DNA of 64,000 nucleotides from Trichococcus pasteurii (GCF_900112935.1 NZ_FONM01000001.1:248001-312000); one strand, 5' to 3'; shown: positions 40,052 through 49,259, counted from the stretch's first letter. The notes: a model not told the origin generated them from the sequence alone. A program made the numbers and translations.

Positions 40052-41008
40052 TTAAACACGTGATTGAGAAAGTTGTTTGCGTTGCAGCCGGTTTTCCAAG
40101 CCTTTGGAGCAGAAGAGGCTGCCGTCTTTCGTGATCAGGATGCCGTCGATGGCTTCCGAGTGATCCAATGCGGCTAGGATCACATCGGCAGGTTGGCCGA
40201 ATAAACGCGTCGTCCAGATTTCTCCATCGACAGAGTCATCAGCAACCACAGTCAAGCTGATGACATCCGTTTCTGCCGGATAGCCGGTCTGTGGGTCCAG
40301 AATATGGTGATAGTGCTTGCCTTGGGCTTCCAGCTGCCGTTCATACACACCGGATGTAACCGCTGATTGGTTCTGGATCTTCAATACCGCGCTATAATGC
40401 GCGCGGGGGAGCAATGGGTTTTGGATGCCTATGCGCCAATAGGAATCTTCATGGTTCTGGGATGGTCCGAACACGACGACATTTCCACCCAAATTGATGA
40501 GGGCGGAAGCTACACCGGCTTCCTTGAAGTATGCCGTCAGTAGATCGGCAATATAGCCTTTTGCCAAAGCCCCCAAGTCGATGGCCATGCCTACTTCCTG
40601 AAGGAAAACGGTCTGATCCTTCTCGGACAACAGGATTTTGTTTGGATCGGTGATTTCGAGAAGCTGCTGAATTTCTTCGGCATCCGGGATTTTTGCATCA
40701 CCAAAACCGATCCGCCAGGTCTGCACCAACGGCCCGATCCCGATATTCAGACGACTGTTGGGGGCTAAGCTGTGGCATTTCCCCACCTTGATCAAGTGAA
40801 ACAAATCAGGATGGACGGCAAGAGGGGCTTTACCTGCCAAGTGGTTGATCTGCATCAGCTCCGACTTTGGGTCATTGGCGTTGAAACGTTGTTCGTATGT
40901 TCTCAGGCGTTGGATCGCCCCTTCCAAAATAGCGTCCGGGCGCGTATGTGTCACAAGCAAGTCGATAATCGTTCCCATCAGACGGACCGTTGCTTTTTTT
41001 TGTTCCAT
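40052..41008 (-). CDS. apbE: FAD:protein FMN transferase, ApbE family, cytoplasmic form
   Basis: 318 residues. Transfers FMN from FAD to a Ser/Thr of a target protein. Seen: MGTIIDLLV near the start, AIDLGALAKGYIAD, LINLGGNVVVFG, HHILDPQTGYPAETD and the C-terminal DDSVDGEIWTTRLFG (position of the usual D-x-x-S/T metal-site motif). There is no signal peptide or lipobox, so it should act in the cytosol. ATG 41008 fits the AGGTGGGG site better than GTG 41020. The probable substrate is the C-terminal tail of the gene at 38187. Confidence 0.92.
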   Translation of the reverse strand: MEQKKATVRLMGTIIDLLVTHTRPDAILEGAIQRLRTYEQRFNANDPKSELMQINHLAGKAPLAVHPDLFHLIKVGKCHSLAPNSRLNIGIGPLVQTWRIGFGDAKIPDAEEIQQLLEITDPNKILLSEKDQTVFLQEVGMAIDLGALAKGYIADLLTAYFKEAGVASALINLGGNVVVFGPSQNHEDSYWRIGIQNPLLPRAHYSAVLKIQNQSAVTSGVYERQLEAQGKHYHHILDPQTGYPAETDVISLTVVADDSVDGEIWTTRLFGQPADVILAALDHSEAIDGILITKDGSLFCSKGLENRLQRKQLSQSRV

Positions 41009-41036
41009 TTTATTCCCCACCTTCAGGATAATCTTG

Positions 41037-41912
41037 TCATTCCTTTACGAGATTCCCTGAAAGGATCTCGCTTTCCAACTGCTCTAATTCCTTCAACGCG
41101 ATTGTGTTTTTGTTGATTTTTGAATAGGCTCTGGCATCGTGGATCAATTCCAGCACTTCTTGTTGCGGCTTCTCCTGGATGATGGCATTCTTGGCCAACT
41201 GGATGGCTGCACGGGCAAGATAGTAGGTCACGTGATTGTCTGAACAAATGGAGACAGCATAGGACAGCAACGCATTGCTCAATTCGATCTCATCAATCTG
41301 GGCAAAGAAGGTGCCGCTTTGGAAAACAATATTCAGTACACGCCAGACATCCTCCATCGTGTTGATGGGATAAGCGTAAATTTTTTCCAGGACCTTACTG
41401 AAATAAAACTCTGCTTTTTCCAGTTTTTTTTCACGGCTGTAGACCATGCCGATACCGGTATAAGCCAGCAAGCGATAGATTTCCACGTCGTCCTTATCAG
41501 ACAGCAAGATTTGATCGAAGGTGAACAATACATCCGTCACTGGAACCTGCTGCGCAATCATGATGAAGCCGTTCAAATAATGGAAGCGTAATGCCAGGCT
41601 GTTTTCTTCGATTTCACTCACGGCGATGCTCTGCAGCAAGTCCGAGGCTTGGTCGTATTCACTTGTGATCAGAAAAAATTCTGCTTTGTTCATTTTTTCT
41701 GTCGCTTCTGTATACTTGACGCCTACTTTAGGGAACAGCTCCCCCAAGGGTAGATTCAGTCGGTTGCACAGCTTGATCAGAATTTTAAGATTCGGGACTT
41801 GACCGTTGTTCTCAAATCGACTCAAGGTAACTTGGGTGCAGATGCCCTCCGCCAGCTCCATCTGCGAAAGGTTCAATGCTTTACGGACTTCAATAAATCG
41901 TTCGATGTTCAT
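41037..41912 (-). CDS. Helix-turn-helix regulator with TPR domain (Rgg/RRNPP-like)
   Basis: 291 residues. N-terminal XRE-type helix-turn-helix (about 1-60: FIEVRKALNLSQMELAEGICTQVTLSRFENN) followed by a helical repeat domain like the peptide-sensing TPR of Rgg/PlcR regulators. First gene of the minus-strand operon, 28 bases before apbE, so it probably controls the redox genes. A signal peptide gene was not identified nearby. GGAGG precedes ATG. Confidence 0.85.
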   Translation of the reverse strand: MNIERFIEVRKALNLSQMELAEGICTQVTLSRFENNGQVPNLKILIKLCNRLNLPLGELFPKVGVKYTEATEKMNKAEFFLITSEYDQASDLLQSIAVSEIEENSLALRFHYLNGFIMIAQQVPVTDVLFTFDQILLSDKDDVEIYRLLAYTGIGMVYSREKKLEKAEFYFSKVLEKIYAYPINTMEDVWRVLNIVFQSGTFFAQIDEIELSNALLSYAVSICSDNHVTYYLARAAIQLAKNAIIQEKPQQEVLELIHDARAYSKINKNTIALKELEQLESEILSGNLVKE

Positions 41913-42161
41913 TTTTTTCCTCCATAATAATCGAAGCGGCTCGGATGGCAGCAGCGGAGATTCGAGTTGATATTGTGCTTTATTTCACATTTGTTATATG
42001 GGTAATTATACGCTTACTGAATATAAGGGTCAATAGAATATATAAAAAATTATATAAAAGAATGGTTGGAATATGCATCACGACTTCTGAGAAGGCTTAT
42101 CATTTCCAAATTATAAGTAAGTGTATTAGACTATTCTTACAAAGACAAAGGAGTGAATGAG

Positions 42162-43055
42162 ATGACTGAACCTATTTTGAAGGATCCACGCGAGTTGTAT
42201 CATACTGGAAAATTTGCAGATCAGGATCAAGACACCCCTGCTTTGCAAGATAAGATGCTGCCGAAACCCGATTGCGGGGAGGAAAGCTACGTAGGTAAGC
42301 ACTTGTTGGAGAATCGCCGTGTATTGATTACGGGTGGCGATTCCGGAATCGGACGGGCGGCTGCGATCGCTTATGCCAGAGAAGGTGCTGATGTGGCGAT
42401 CCAATTTTTCCCTGGTGAAGAGCGCGATGCGGAAGAAGTCGCTGAATATATAAAGAAGGCCGGCAGGAAGGCTGTGTTGCTTCCATACGACCTTCGTGAT
42501 GAATCCAAATACCAAGAAATAATCGATAAAACCGTCGAAGCATTGGGTGGTCTGGACACACTTGTATTGAATGCCGCCCAGCAGATTGCGCGGGAGTCCA
42601 TTTCGGAATTGCCGTTGGAACAGGTCAAAGATACGTTCACAGTCAACATCATCTCGATGTTCGGACTGGTTAAAGCTGCTGAGCCGCATCTGCCGGCGGG
42701 AGGCGCAATCATCACGACAACCTCGATCCAGGCTTACGATCCGAGCTCCCATTTGATGGATTATGCCGCCACAAAATCCGCAATAGCCAGCTTCACGATC
42801 AGCTTGGCGAAACAGTTCGCCAAGAAAGGTATCCGCGTGAACGGCGTGGCGCCAGGGCCAATTTGGACGCCGTTGCAATTGGATCACGGACAACCCGATG
42901 GCGCTTTGCCGGAATTCGGGCAGAAAACCTTGTTGGGAAGGGCGGGACAGCCGGTCGAACTGGCGCATGTTTATGTCTTCCTGGCATCCAACAACGCCAG
43001 CTACGTTACCGCGCAAATCTATGGCGTGACCGGCGGCGATGTAATCGATCTTTAG
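42162..43055 (+). CDS. Short-chain dehydrogenase/reductase (YhxC/YdaD-like)
   Basis: 297 residues. The N-terminal extension of about 50 residues with QDQDTPALQDKMLPKPD is typical of stress-related SDRs. Rossmann motif TGGDSGIGRAAA, NAA in VLNAAQQ, catalytic serine in ITTTSIQAY, Y-x-x-x-K in YAATKSA, and GPIWTPLQ. ATG 42162 follows AAAGGAG by 8 bases; GTG 42153 overlaps that site. The substrate is unknown; Bacillus relatives belong to the general stress response. Confidence 0.9.
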   Translation: MTEPILKDPRELYHTGKFADQDQDTPALQDKMLPKPDCGEESYVGKHLLENRRVLITGGDSGIGRAAAIAYAREGADVAIQFFPGEERDAEEVAEYIKKAGRKAVLLPYDLRDESKYQEIIDKTVEALGGLDTLVLNAAQQIARESISELPLEQVKDTFTVNIISMFGLVKAAEPHLPAGGAIITTTSIQAYDPSSHLMDYAATKSAIASFTISLAKQFAKKGIRVNGVAPGPIWTPLQLDHGQPDGALPEFGQKTLLGRAGQPVELAHVYVFLASNNASYVTAQIYGVTGGDVIDL

Positions 43056-43071
43056 GAATAATTGCAGAAAG

Positions 43072-43112
43072 AGGAACGGAGGCATCTGATGATTGCTTTC
43101 GTTCCTTTTTTT
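43072..43112 (+). terminator. Terminator after the SDR gene
   Basis: AGGAACG and CGTTCCT around a 21-base, partly paired loop, then seven T. Confidence 0.82.
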
Positions 43113-43152
43113 GGAGTATGTAGCATTAAAATAAAAAAATCCAAAATCTTTG

Positions 43153-43206
43153 TTGACTTTAGGAATCGGTTCCATTATACTCTGTTTATGAAATCGATAC
43201 CATAAA
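43153..43206 (+). promoter_or_regulatory. Promoter and operators of the LacI-type gene
   Basis: TTGACT (43153), 17 bases, TATACT (43176). GGAATCGGTTCC (43162-43173) lies in the spacer, and a second site TTTATGAAATCGATACCATAAA, given here in halves TTTATG and CATAAA around TCGA (43185-43206), lies just downstream. Both resemble the perfect operator at 44247, implying autoregulation. Confidence 0.65.
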
Positions 43207-43225
43207 CACGAGAGGAGTGATTCGC

Positions 43226-44224
43226 ATGGCGACGATCAAGGACGTTGCTAAAAAGGCGGGGCTGTCCGTTTCGACAGTATCCCGGTATCTGAACGACCAT
43301 CCTTATATTTCGGATGAGAAGAAGAAACGCATCAAAGACGCGATGGATGAGTTGAACTACTCGCCCAGTATGGTGGCGACGCAACTGCGTTCCAAAAAAG
43401 GCACCATGATCGGGATCCTGGTTTCGCGCATAACGAATCCATTTTTCTCCTATCTGGTGGATTCGATCGAGAAGAACAGCAAGCTTTTGGGCTACAATGT
43501 GTTGGTCATGCAGACCTACGACGATTCGGCGGCCGAGCTGAAGATGCTGGAAATGCTGAAGCAGCAGGTGATCACTGGTTTGATCATGTGCTCGGTAGAA
43601 GGCAATCCCGATGTGATCGAAACGTATCAGCAGTATGGACCCATCGTCTTCTGCAATGAGAGGATCCCCGGCTCGACGATTCCGCAAGTCTATACCGACC
43701 AGGAACAGGCGACTTTTGAAGCCACAAACTATCTGATCGCAAAAGGCTACAAAAAAATCGCCTACTGTACGGGCGGCAGATTGACTAGGGGCGGCCACGG
43801 AAATGCCCGGACCGCAGGATTCGAGAAGGCGCTGTTGGTAAGCAAGCTTCCGATCAAGAAGGATTGGATCTTCAAGGAAGTCCATACTATTGTGGATGGC
43901 CATCGCATTGCGGAGACCCTTTTGAGCCTGCCGGAAAATAACCGCCCGGATGCGATTTTCACAGGCAGTGATGAAGTGGCCAGCGGCATTTTGCAGAAGT
44001 TCCTGCAGGCTGGGAAGAAAGTTCCCGAAGATTTGGCGATCATGGGCTTCGACAATCAGCCGTTCACCGCGATGCTGGCGGTCCAACTGACGACGATTGC
44101 GCAACCGGTGGATGCATTGGGAAGAGAAGCCACGAAGGTGTTGGTAGCGCAGATCGAAGAGATTGCTTATCAGATAGATACGACAGATTTGAAATTAGAA
44201 TTGATCAAACGGGAATCCGCTTAG
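43226..44224 (+). CDS. LacI-family transcriptional repressor
   Basis: 332 residues. N-terminal helix-turn-helix TIKDVAKKAGLSVSTVSRYLN, hinge NYSPSMVATQLRSKK, then a periplasmic-binding-like sugar domain (GILVSRITNPFFSYLVDSI; DAIFTGSDEVASGIL; DLAIMGFDNQPF). ATG 43226 fits GAGAGGAG; GTG 43217 is too close. It should bind the palindromes at 43162, 43185 and 44247 and control the downstream alpha-glucosidase and PTS genes, with release by a glucoside or its phosphate. Confidence 0.93.
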   Translation: MATIKDVAKKAGLSVSTVSRYLNDHPYISDEKKKRIKDAMDELNYSPSMVATQLRSKKGTMIGILVSRITNPFFSYLVDSIEKNSKLLGYNVLVMQTYDDSAAELKMLEMLKQQVITGLIMCSVEGNPDVIETYQQYGPIVFCNERIPGSTIPQVYTDQEQATFEATNYLIAKGYKKIAYCTGGRLTRGGHGNARTAGFEKALLVSKLPIKKDWIFKEVHTIVDGHRIAETLLSLPENNRPDAIFTGSDEVASGILQKFLQAGKKVPEDLAIMGFDNQPFTAMLAVQLTTIAQPVDALGREATKVLVAQIEEIAYQIDTTDLKLELIKRESA

Positions 44225-44246
44225 GCGGGTTCTCAAAAAACAGAAA

Positions 44247-44264
44247 TGTGGTATCGATACCACA
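44247..44264. promoter_or_regulatory. Perfect 18-bp LacI-type operator
   Basis: TGTGGTATCGATACCACA is a perfect palindrome with central CG, 15 bases before the glucosidase start. It shares the ATCGATACC core with the site upstream of the regulator gene. It may let the repressor block read-through into the structural genes. Confidence 0.75.
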
Positions 44265-44279
44265 AACGGAGGAGTCAGC

Positions 44280-46004
44280 ATGAAAAACGCAATCAGGGAA
44301 AGAACGGACAGCGAACACATGGAACAAAAGCAATGGTGGAAAGAGGATGTCGTCTATCAGATTTACCCGAAAAGTTTTTACGACAGCGATAACGACGGCA
44401 GCGGCGATATCAAAGGCATCACGCAGAAATTGCCTTACCTGGAGGAACTGGGGATCACGATGCTGTGGATCTGTCCGATCTTCACTTCGCCGATGGTAGA
44501 CAATGGCTATGACATTTCCGATTACCAAGGAATCCAGCCCGAGTTCGGTTCGATGGCTGATTTTGAGGAATTGCTGGATGAAGCCAAAAAGCGTGACATC
44601 AGCATCATCCTGGATTTGGTCGTGAACCATACTTCTGATGAACATGCCTGGTTCCAGCAGGCTTTACGCGAACCAAAAAGCAAATATCGGGATTATTATA
44701 TATTCAGAGAAGGCAAGAACGGAAACCCTCCGAACAACTGGCGCTCCATTTTCGGAGGCAGCGTCTGGGAAAAAGTTCCGGGAGAAGAAAACAATTACTA
44801 TTTCCATACCTTCGACAAAAGGCAACCGGACCTGAACTGGGAAAATCCAGCCTTGCGCGAGGAAATTTACGCGATGATCAATTGGTGGCTGGAAAAAGGC
44901 ATTGCCGGTTTCCGCATCGACTCCATCACCTTCATCAAAAAGGATCAGGATTACGGCGATGCGCCAGCTGATGGGGCCGATGGATTGGCCAGCGTGAAGC
45001 ACAAGGGGAGGAACCGCCCGGGAATTGCTGATTTCTTGGCGGAACTGAACCAAAAAACATTCAACAAGTATCCATGCGCTTCTGTTGGCGAAGCGCCCGG
45101 TGTGACTTATGATGAGTTTGACCAATACATCGGGGAAGGCGGCTATTTCAACATGATCTTCGATTTCCACTATGCGGATATCGATGTGGAGAACGGCAGC
45201 GAATGGTTCCGCAAAACCGATTGGAAGCCGAAGGAACTGAAGGAACTGATATTCGAAAGCCAGAACGCCCTCCAAAAATCCGGCTGGGGAGCGAACTTCC
45301 TGGAAAACCACGATCAGCCGCGGTCCCTTTCCAAGTACATCAAGGATGAGGCTTACCAGAACGCTATCGGCGCCAAAGCCTTGGGAACTCTCTTCTTCTT
45401 TTTGCGGGGGACTCCATACATCTATCAAGGGCAGGAAATCGGGATGAAAAATTTCAAACGGGATACGATCGCTGACTTCAATGATGTGTCCAGCCTGGAT
45501 AATTATCCGCGCGCGATGCTGGAAGGTTTCACTGCGGAAGAATCGCTCGCCTTTGTGAACCAGCGCTCCCGCGACAACGGGCGCACGCCTTTCCAATGGA
45601 ATGCCACGAAAAATGCCGGCTTCAATGAGGGGGCGGAACCTTGGCTCAAGCTGGTCGGCGATCACGAAGAAGTCAATGCAGCGGGCCAAGTGAACGATCC
45701 GGATTCCATCTTCAGCTTCTATAAAAAGATGATCCGACTCAGAAATCAGTCCATCCATAAGGAGGCGCTTATCTATGGAGCCTTCAAACCATTGGAGACG
45801 TCGGATGAGGTGGTCGGCTATGAGCGCGCCGGAGATGAGGTCATCCAGATTTTAGTGAACATGAGCAGTAAAGAAACTGTAGTCGAGAAGGTTTCCGGAG
45901 AAATTCTGTTGAACAACTATGCAACCCTTGAACAATCCGGAACGCAAGCGCTTTTGAAACCATACCAAGCCATTATGATCAGAAAGGATGAAGAAAATGT
46001 CTAA
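44280..46004 (+). CDS. malL: GH13 alpha-glucosidase (oligo-1,6-glucosidase type)
   Basis: 574 residues. Retaining glycoside hydrolase for alpha-glucosides such as isomaltose or sucrose isomers. Seen: WWKEDVVYQIYPKSFYDS start, DLVVNHTSDEH, nucleophile aspartate in GFRIDSITF, general acid in ASVGEAPG and ENHDQPR. No signal peptide, so it acts on internalised, possibly phosphorylated sugar. GGAGG precedes ATG. It overlaps the PTS gene by 8 bases. The symbol is by family resemblance; phospho-substrates are possible. Confidence 0.88.
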   Translation: MKNAIRERTDSEHMEQKQWWKEDVVYQIYPKSFYDSDNDGSGDIKGITQKLPYLEELGITMLWICPIFTSPMVDNGYDISDYQGIQPEFGSMADFEELLDEAKKRDISIILDLVVNHTSDEHAWFQQALREPKSKYRDYYIFREGKNGNPPNNWRSIFGGSVWEKVPGEENNYYFHTFDKRQPDLNWENPALREEIYAMINWWLEKGIAGFRIDSITFIKKDQDYGDAPADGADGLASVKHKGRNRPGIADFLAELNQKTFNKYPCASVGEAPGVTYDEFDQYIGEGGYFNMIFDFHYADIDVENGSEWFRKTDWKPKELKELIFESQNALQKSGWGANFLENHDQPRSLSKYIKDEAYQNAIGAKALGTLFFFLRGTPYIYQGQEIGMKNFKRDTIADFNDVSSLDNYPRAMLEGFTAEESLAFVNQRSRDNGRTPFQWNATKNAGFNEGAEPWLKLVGDHEEVNAAGQVNDPDSIFSFYKKMIRLRNQSIHKEALIYGAFKPLETSDEVVGYERAGDEVIQILVNMSSKETVVEKVSGEILLNNYATLEQSGTQALLKPYQAIMIRKDEENV

Positions 46005-47418
46005 ATTACCGAATTACCAGGAGATTGCCAGAAAAATAGTAGCGCTAGTGGGGGACGATAATATCGTCTCCGCTACCCACTGCGCGACGCGTTTGCGCCT
46101 GCAGGTGAAGGACCGCAAAGCGATCGATGACGACCAAGTGGAGGAAGTGGAAGAAGTCAAAGGCGTATTCTATAACGCCGGGCAATATCAGATCATCCTC
46201 GGATCCGGCATCGTCAACAAAGTATACGCCGAATTGCAAACGCTGTATTCCTTCAACGAAGCTTCCAAAGATGAGATCGCGAGGGATGAATCATCGGCAT
46301 TGCAGCGGGGAGTGCGCAATATCGCGGATATCTTTGTCCCGATCATCCCGATCCTGGGCGCAACCGGTTTGTTTTTAGGACTGAAGGGCGTGCTGTTCAA
46401 TGAGACCGTACTCGGTGCGATGGGATTTACGCCTGATGCCATCCCGGCTTGGCTGAGCGCCAGCGTGACCGTTTTGACGGATACCGCATTTGGCTTCCTG
46501 ACCGCGTTCATCTGCTGGTCGGCGTTCAAAAAGGTCGGCGGCTTGCCGATCATCGGCTTCCTGATCGGATTGATGCTCGTTTTTCCGGCCTTGCCGAATG
46601 CCTATGCGGTAGCGGGAGGTACGGCGGAGCCAATCATGGCTTTCGGCGTCATTCCGTTGGTCGGTTACCAGGGCTCCATTTTGACAGCCTTGATCACCGG
46701 GATCATCGGCGCCAATCTGGAGAAGAAGCTGCGGAAGGTGATGCCGAACGCGATGGACCTGATTTTTACGCCCTTTATCGTCATCCTGGTTTCCGTATTC
46801 ATCGCGCTGTTTGTGCTCGGACCCTTGGTGCACGGTTTTGAAGCGCAGGCCGTCAAACTGATCGAAATGTTCCTGCATCTGCCTTTTGGTATCGGCGGCT
46901 TGATCATCGGCTTCCTCTATCCGATAGCGGTCATGACCGGCATGCACCATATGTTTATCATGATTGAAACGTCGCTGATTGCGTCAACCGGATTCAACCC
47001 GCTGATCACGGTTTGTGCGATGTATGGCTTTGCGAACGCCGCCGTATGTTTGGCGATAGCCTTGCGGACCAACAGCGCCGCGGTAAAAACGGCCGGCATT
47101 TCCGCGACAGTCACCCAGATGCTTGGCATCAGCGAACCGGCGCTGTTCGGGGTCGTGATGCGCACAGGAATGAAAGCAATCGGCGTGATGTTGGCGAGTT
47201 CCGCTCTGGGAGGTATGGCTCTTTCGCTGCTAGGGATACAGGCGAACAGTTACGGATTGGCAGTGTTGTTGTCGCCACTGATGTATATTTACGATCCATA
47301 CCAATTGACGATGTATGTTGTGATCGGCATCGCAACCTTCATCTTGGCGTTTGTTTTGACGAACGTGCTGGTGATGGGGAATGAAACAATTGTGACAAAG
47401 GTCAAAATACAACATTAA
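45997..47418 (+). CDS. PTS transporter subunit EIIBC, glucose/glucoside family
   Basis: 473 residues. EIIB domain (about 1-90) with phosphocysteine C29 in SATHCATRLRLQ; EIIC from about 105 with roughly ten membrane segments and GITEP-type motif as GISEPALFG. There is no EIIA domain, so a general EIIA (for example the glucose type) must phosphorylate it. ATG 45997 is 9 bases after AAAGG; ATG 45988 touches that site. With the GH13 enzyme and LacI regulator it forms an alpha-glucoside uptake operon; the exact sugar is unknown. Confidence 0.92.
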   Translation: MSKLPNYQEIARKIVALVGDDNIVSATHCATRLRLQVKDRKAIDDDQVEEVEEVKGVFYNAGQYQIILGSGIVNKVYAELQTLYSFNEASKDEIARDESSALQRGVRNIADIFVPIIPILGATGLFLGLKGVLFNETVLGAMGFTPDAIPAWLSASVTVLTDTAFGFLTAFICWSAFKKVGGLPIIGFLIGLMLVFPALPNAYAVAGGTAEPIMAFGVIPLVGYQGSILTALITGIIGANLEKKLRKVMPNAMDLIFTPFIVILVSVFIALFVLGPLVHGFEAQAVKLIEMFLHLPFGIGGLIIGFLYPIAVMTGMHHMFIMIETSLIASTGFNPLITVCAMYGFANAAVCLAIALRTNSAAVKTAGISATVTQMLGISEPALFGVVMRTGMKAIGVMLASSALGGMALSLLGIQANSYGLAVLLSPLMYIYDPYQLTMYVVIGIATFILAFVLTNVLVMGNETIVTKVKIQH

Positions 47419-47423
47419 TTTTC

Positions 47424-47465
47424 AGACCAACTATCCAAAGTAACATATGGATAGCTGGTCTTTTT
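47424..47465 (+). terminator. Terminator of the alpha-glucoside operon
   Basis: AGACCAACTATCCA pairs with TGGATAGCTGGTCT (one mismatch), followed by TTTTT. Confidence 0.88.
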
Positions 47466-47545
47466 GGTATCGTTTACATAGTTGGTGGATCAAGAATAGG
47501 ACAGATATCGTGAAAAACGTTCACAAATTGTTAATAATAAATCCA

Positions 47546-47574
47546 TTGTATGCGGAAAAAATGCGTGGTATATT
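47546..47574 (+). promoter_or_regulatory. Candidate promoter of the GPH transporter gene
   Basis: TTGTAT, 17 bases, TATATT, leaving a leader of about 135 bases. Confidence 0.5.
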
Positions 47575-47602
47575 CTGTGTGTAAATGTTACGACGTCTCA
47601 TT

Positions 47603-47616
47603 TGAAAACGTTTATC
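47603..47616 (+). promoter_or_regulatory. Possible cre (CcpA) site
   Basis: TGAAAACGTTTATC fits the catabolite-responsive pattern TGWAARCGYTWNCW except for the last two bases. Downstream of the promoter, where CcpA would block transcription. Confidence 0.5.
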
Positions 47617-47718
47617 GTTTTTTAATCGAAACCAAGTATCGCATAGTGAAATTGTCGCTATTCATTTTATCAACCGGTTCAGCGTCGTTTTATCAAATAT
47701 AAGAAAAGGGGTCATGAA

Positions 47719-49167
47719 ATGCAACACGCAAGCGCAAATAAAGTACAAAATGTAACCGATGACAAAAGAAATGTAAGGGAATTCGGTCTGATCGATAAAT
47801 TAGCCTATATGGCGGGGGACATCGCAAATGACTTATTCTTCATTTTCTCAAGTTCTTTCTTGATGTTGTTCTACACGAAAGTATTGGGCATCAGCGGAGC
47901 AGTTGTAGGTACGTTGTTCTTGTCAGCAAGGGTTGTCGATGCTTTTACGGATATGGGGATGGGACGTCTTGTTGATACGCTGAAGCCTTCAAAAGACGGC
48001 CGCTTCCGGGTTTGGATCAAACGCGTAGCGCCATTCGCTGTTATCGCTGGTTTCCTGATGTTCTTGTCAGTTGTTCAAAACTGGTCCATGACTGCAAAAA
48101 TCGTCTACATCTTTGTAACGTACCTGTTCTGGGGCAGCATCTGCTACACAGCAATCAACATCCCTTATGGATCGATGGCATCCGTAATCAGCGAGAAGCC
48201 TGAAGACCGTGCTTCCCTTTCTGTATTCCGCAGCATGGGAGCCAGCCTTGCCAGCATCTTCATTTCCTTCTTTGTTCCGTTGTTCGTCTACACAACCGAC
48301 GCAAACGGCGCGCAAATCGTTATTCCTGAACGCTTCACACTCTTGGCCGGTGTTTTTGCTGTTCTTGCTTTCGCACTGTATCAATTCTGTTATCACTTCA
48401 CGATCGAGCGTGTACAGATTCCACAAAAACCGGAAACTGAAAAACAATCTTTCGGTAAAGAAATGGCAGTTCTAATCAAAGGCTTATCTACAAACCGCGC
48501 ACTAGGCGGCATCATCGCAGCTGCAATCTTCCTGTTATTGTCCATGCTGTTGGTGAACACGATGAATGCTTATCTGTACGCCGATTATTTCAAGAGCTCC
48601 AAGACATTGGCTGTAGCCGGTATCCTGGGTACTGTCGGAACATTGATGCTTGCGCCTTTCGCAAACAAAATCGCTTCCCGTTTCGGTAAAAAAGAATCAG
48701 CGACAGTAGCGTTGTTCTTCTCGGCAATTGTATACGCAGTCCTGTACTTCATCCATACAGACAATGTAATGGTCTTCCTTCCGATGGCATTTCTTGCAAG
48801 TCTGGGAATGAACTACTTCAACGTAGTCATCTGGGCTTTCATCACGGACATCATCGACTACCAAGAAGTCAAAACCGGCACTGCGGACAGTGGTACAGTA
48901 TACGCCGTCTACTCCTTCTCTAGAAAACTTGGCCAAGCTTTGGCCGGCGGTTTGGGTGGTTTCGCTCTGGCTGCTATCGGTTATGCATCAGCTGCGGCAA
49001 CACAAGAAGCAGCTGTTCTTGACAGCATCTACGATGTGGCTACGCTCGTACCGGCTATCGGATATACCTGCGTTGCGCTATGCCTATGGTTCATCTACCC
49101 GCTGACTAAAGCAAAAGTTGCAGAAAACGTGGCAATCTTGTCAGAACGCCGTAAAGCAGCAAAATAA
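47719..49167 (+). CDS. GPH-family sugar:cation symporter
   Basis: 482 residues, twelve hydrophobic segments. Typical of the glycoside-pentoside-hexuronide family: KLAYMAGDIANDLFF near TM1, ARVVDAFTDMGMGRLVD and WIKRVAPFAV, then NIPYGSMASVISEKPEDRASLS. There is no EIIA-like tail as in LacS. The sugar is unknown; related proteins carry xylosides, glucuronides or galactosides. AAAGGGG precedes ATG. A single gene with its own promoter, possible cre site and terminator. Confidence 0.9.
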   Translation: MQHASANKVQNVTDDKRNVREFGLIDKLAYMAGDIANDLFFIFSSSFLMLFYTKVLGISGAVVGTLFLSARVVDAFTDMGMGRLVDTLKPSKDGRFRVWIKRVAPFAVIAGFLMFLSVVQNWSMTAKIVYIFVTYLFWGSICYTAINIPYGSMASVISEKPEDRASLSVFRSMGASLASIFISFFVPLFVYTTDANGAQIVIPERFTLLAGVFAVLAFALYQFCYHFTIERVQIPQKPETEKQSFGKEMAVLIKGLSTNRALGGIIAAAIFLLLSMLLVNTMNAYLYADYFKSSKTLAVAGILGTVGTLMLAPFANKIASRFGKKESATVALFFSAIVYAVLYFIHTDNVMVFLPMAFLASLGMNYFNVVIWAFITDIIDYQEVKTGTADSGTVYAVYSFSRKLGQALAGGLGGFALAAIGYASAAATQEAAVLDSIYDVATLVPAIGYTCVALCLWFIYPLTKAKVAENVAILSERRKAAK

Positions 49168-49186
49168 AAAGTTAAAATAACTCGTA

Positions 49187-49229
49187 AAAGGGGCGCCATC
49201 CTGTTTGATTAGGATGGCGCCTCTTTTTT
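49187..49229 (+). terminator. Terminator after the GPH gene
   Basis: AGGGGCGCCATCCT and AGGATGGCGCCTCT around an 8-base loop, then TTTTTT. Confidence 0.92.
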
Positions 49230-49259
49230 GCGTGCTGTTTTTTTTGAATGGCTGAAATT

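Noticed and set aside
41945-42160. 71-residue hydrophobic ORF before the SDR gene, considered as a signal-peptide gene for the Rgg-like regulator
   Set aside because: No ribosome site, it runs into the SDR start region, and the sequence does not look like a pheromone precursor.
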